Positions 63,185 to 64,000 of a stretch of DNA of 64,000 nt are shown in pieces. The notes under the pieces are model-generated. The model was not told the DNA's origin and did not search any database. It worked only from the letters and a program-made list of their open reading frames with translations. Each line of letters begins with the position of its first letter. Within the stretch, counting starts at the first letter, position 1. The position numbers were made by a program, and so were the translations under genes. Location: the NCBI GenBank assembly GCA_039815145.1, contig JBCBZW010000009.1:24227-88226 (forward strand), in the 5' to 3' direction. The stretch is from Pseudomonadota bacterium. Lineage in GTDB: Bacteria > Pseudomonadota > Gammaproteobacteria > Steroidobacterales > JBCBZW01.

Positions 63185-64000
63185 TTAGGCGCTGACCAGT
63201 CCGGGGTCGCCGGCGCGCATCGCCCAGGAGGCGATCGTCTGCACGGGGACGTCAGCGTCCGCCACGGTGAGCGTGGGGTGGGCGGTGCGCCGGACGGCCT
63301 GGAAGTCGGTCCGCCAGCGCGTGTCGTCCACGTCGCAGACGCAGTAGCCGCGATGCCTGCCCTCGAAGTAGCGGATGTGCGGGTTGCCCGCGCTCACGGT
63401 GAGGCCGAGTAGCGGTGACAGGGCATCCAGGAAGCGCGAGGTGATGCCCGTGCAGACGAACTCGGCGCCTAAGGTTTCCGAGCCGCCATCGGCGAAGTCG
63501 TGCTTGAGGTCGGCGGCCCACGCGGAGTGGATGTCGCCGCTGAGCACGATCGGATTGTTCGGTCGCGTATCGGCGATGAAATTCAGTAGGCGTTGGCGCA
63601 CGGTGGGGTAGCCGTCCCAGGCGTCCGGGTTGTAGCTGCCGCCGAGGGCCTTGACCAGGGTCACGTCCCATTGCATCAGCATCACCTGCTGGGCGATCAC
63701 GTTCCAGGTGCTGGCGCTGTTACTGAGGCCGTCGTAGAGCCAGCGCTCCTGGCGGGCGCCCGTGAGGGTCGCTTCGCTGGCGTTGAGGCCGTCGGAGCAG
63801 AACGGCGCGAGGGCGGGGAAGCGATCGTCGCAGGGTTGGTCCGTGCGGTACTGGCGTGTGTCCACCAGGTGCAGGGTGGCAAGGTCGCCGTACTGGAGGC
63901 GGCGGAAGATCTCCAGGCTGCCGTCCTGCGTCAGGCGCACCTTGGGCGAGAGGGGCATGGACTCGCGGTAGGCGCGGTAGGCGTTGCGGCGGCGTTGGGC
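63185..64000 (-). CDS. PhoD-like alkaline phosphatase, N-terminus cut by window edge
   Basis: The minus-strand frame is open to the window end, and the upstream codons RRRNAYRAYRESMPL continue the family pattern, so the internal ATG at 63958 is not the start. The visible 271 residues hold the C-terminal part of PhoD: LVDTRQYRTDQPCDD, ATLTGARQERWL, TWNVIAQQVMLMQWD, and SGDIHSAWAADL with metal-ligand His. A further His ligand is in GNPHIRYFEGRHRGYCVCDVD. PhoD is a calcium/iron phosphodiesterase-phosphatase, usually Tat-exported, that releases phosphate from organic esters. The signal and first metal ligands lie outside the window. The protein ends in a helical, Ala-rich tail. Confidence 0.9.
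   Translation of the reverse strand, partial: AQRRRNAYRAYRESMPLSPKVRLTQDGSLEIFRRLQYGDLATLHLVDTRQYRTDQPCDDRFPALAPFCSDGLNASEATLTGARQERWLYDGLSNSASTWNVIAQQVMLMQWDVTLVKALGGSYNPDAWDGYPTVRQRLLNFIADTRPNNPIVLSGDIHSAWAADLKHDFADGGSETLGAEFVCTGITSRFLDALSPLLGLTVSAGNPHIRYFEGRHRGYCVCDVDDTRWRTDFQAVRRTAHPTLTVADADVPVQTIASWAMRAGDPGLVSA

Overview
The window is high-GC DNA (roughly two-thirds G+C by eye), densely coded and with short intergenic gaps. The gene content fits an aerobic, probably aquatic or marine, gammaproteobacterium. Supporting genes are a Fur-type TonB receptor operon, uup, a dabAB inorganic-carbon transporter, a PilY1-like pilus adhesin, a YdbH/DUF1318 pair, a CheW protein, a PEP-CTERM-type exported protein and a Tat-exported PhoX-like protein. 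No rRNA, tRNA, CRISPR array, insertion sequence or prophage was recognised. About 50 protein genes are supported, two of them cut by the window ends.

Layout. 0-3.8 kb: a truncated PilJ-type sensor diguanylate cyclase, then a minus-strand run Vgb-like beta-propeller, MAPEG protein, TRIC-type channel. 3.8-8.2 kb: a plus-strand iron-type operon (Fur-like box, TonB receptor, unknown membrane protein, PepSY-TM protein). 8.2-13.3 kb: secreted alpha-amylase, CotH-domain secreted protein, exported protein with two TonB-C-like domains. 13.3-15.4 kb: TetR divergent from a GST/cupin pair over a palindrome that overlaps the promoter. 15.4-19.8 kb: minus-strand run of AraC regulator, serine beta-lactamase-like hydrolase, lipoprotein and 180-aa unknown. 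20-23.1 kb: secreted unknown and uup. 23.1-26.7 kb: accessory-looking pocket with an orphan Pvc16-like (DUF4255) gene, mntA, a broken hepT, a sulfotransferase and a membrane unknown. 26.7-30.8 kb: dabB-dabA with an FNR-type box upstream and a possible start-proximal frameshift. 31-35.6 kb: two secreted carbohydrate-active or BNR-type proteins that share a C-terminal domain. 35.6-44.1 kb: orphan histidine kinase, Rossmann-like unknown, beta-helix lipoprotein coupled to arginine deiminase, DUF885 hydrolase. 44.5-53.8 kb: cold-shock protein, catalytically degenerate GGDEF/EAL protein, PEP-CTERM-type protein, asnS, DUF3604, VOC and PhoX proteins. 54-64 kb: PilY1-like, EF-hand, MFS, CheW, DUF1318/YdbH-like pair, DUF2306 and a truncated PhoD.

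A recurring feature is perfect or near-perfect GC-rich hairpins right after stop codons with no T-tract. They look like this genome's usual terminator form. No single large undescribed system stands out. The best leads are the orphan DUF4255 gene beside a TA pair whose toxin is broken, the DUF1318 lipoprotein with a YnbE-like N-terminus beside YdbH, the dabB start region with its FNR-type box, the arcA/beta-helix lipoprotein pair, and several operonic proteins of unknown function. All family assignments come from reading the protein sequences; no database search was possible.
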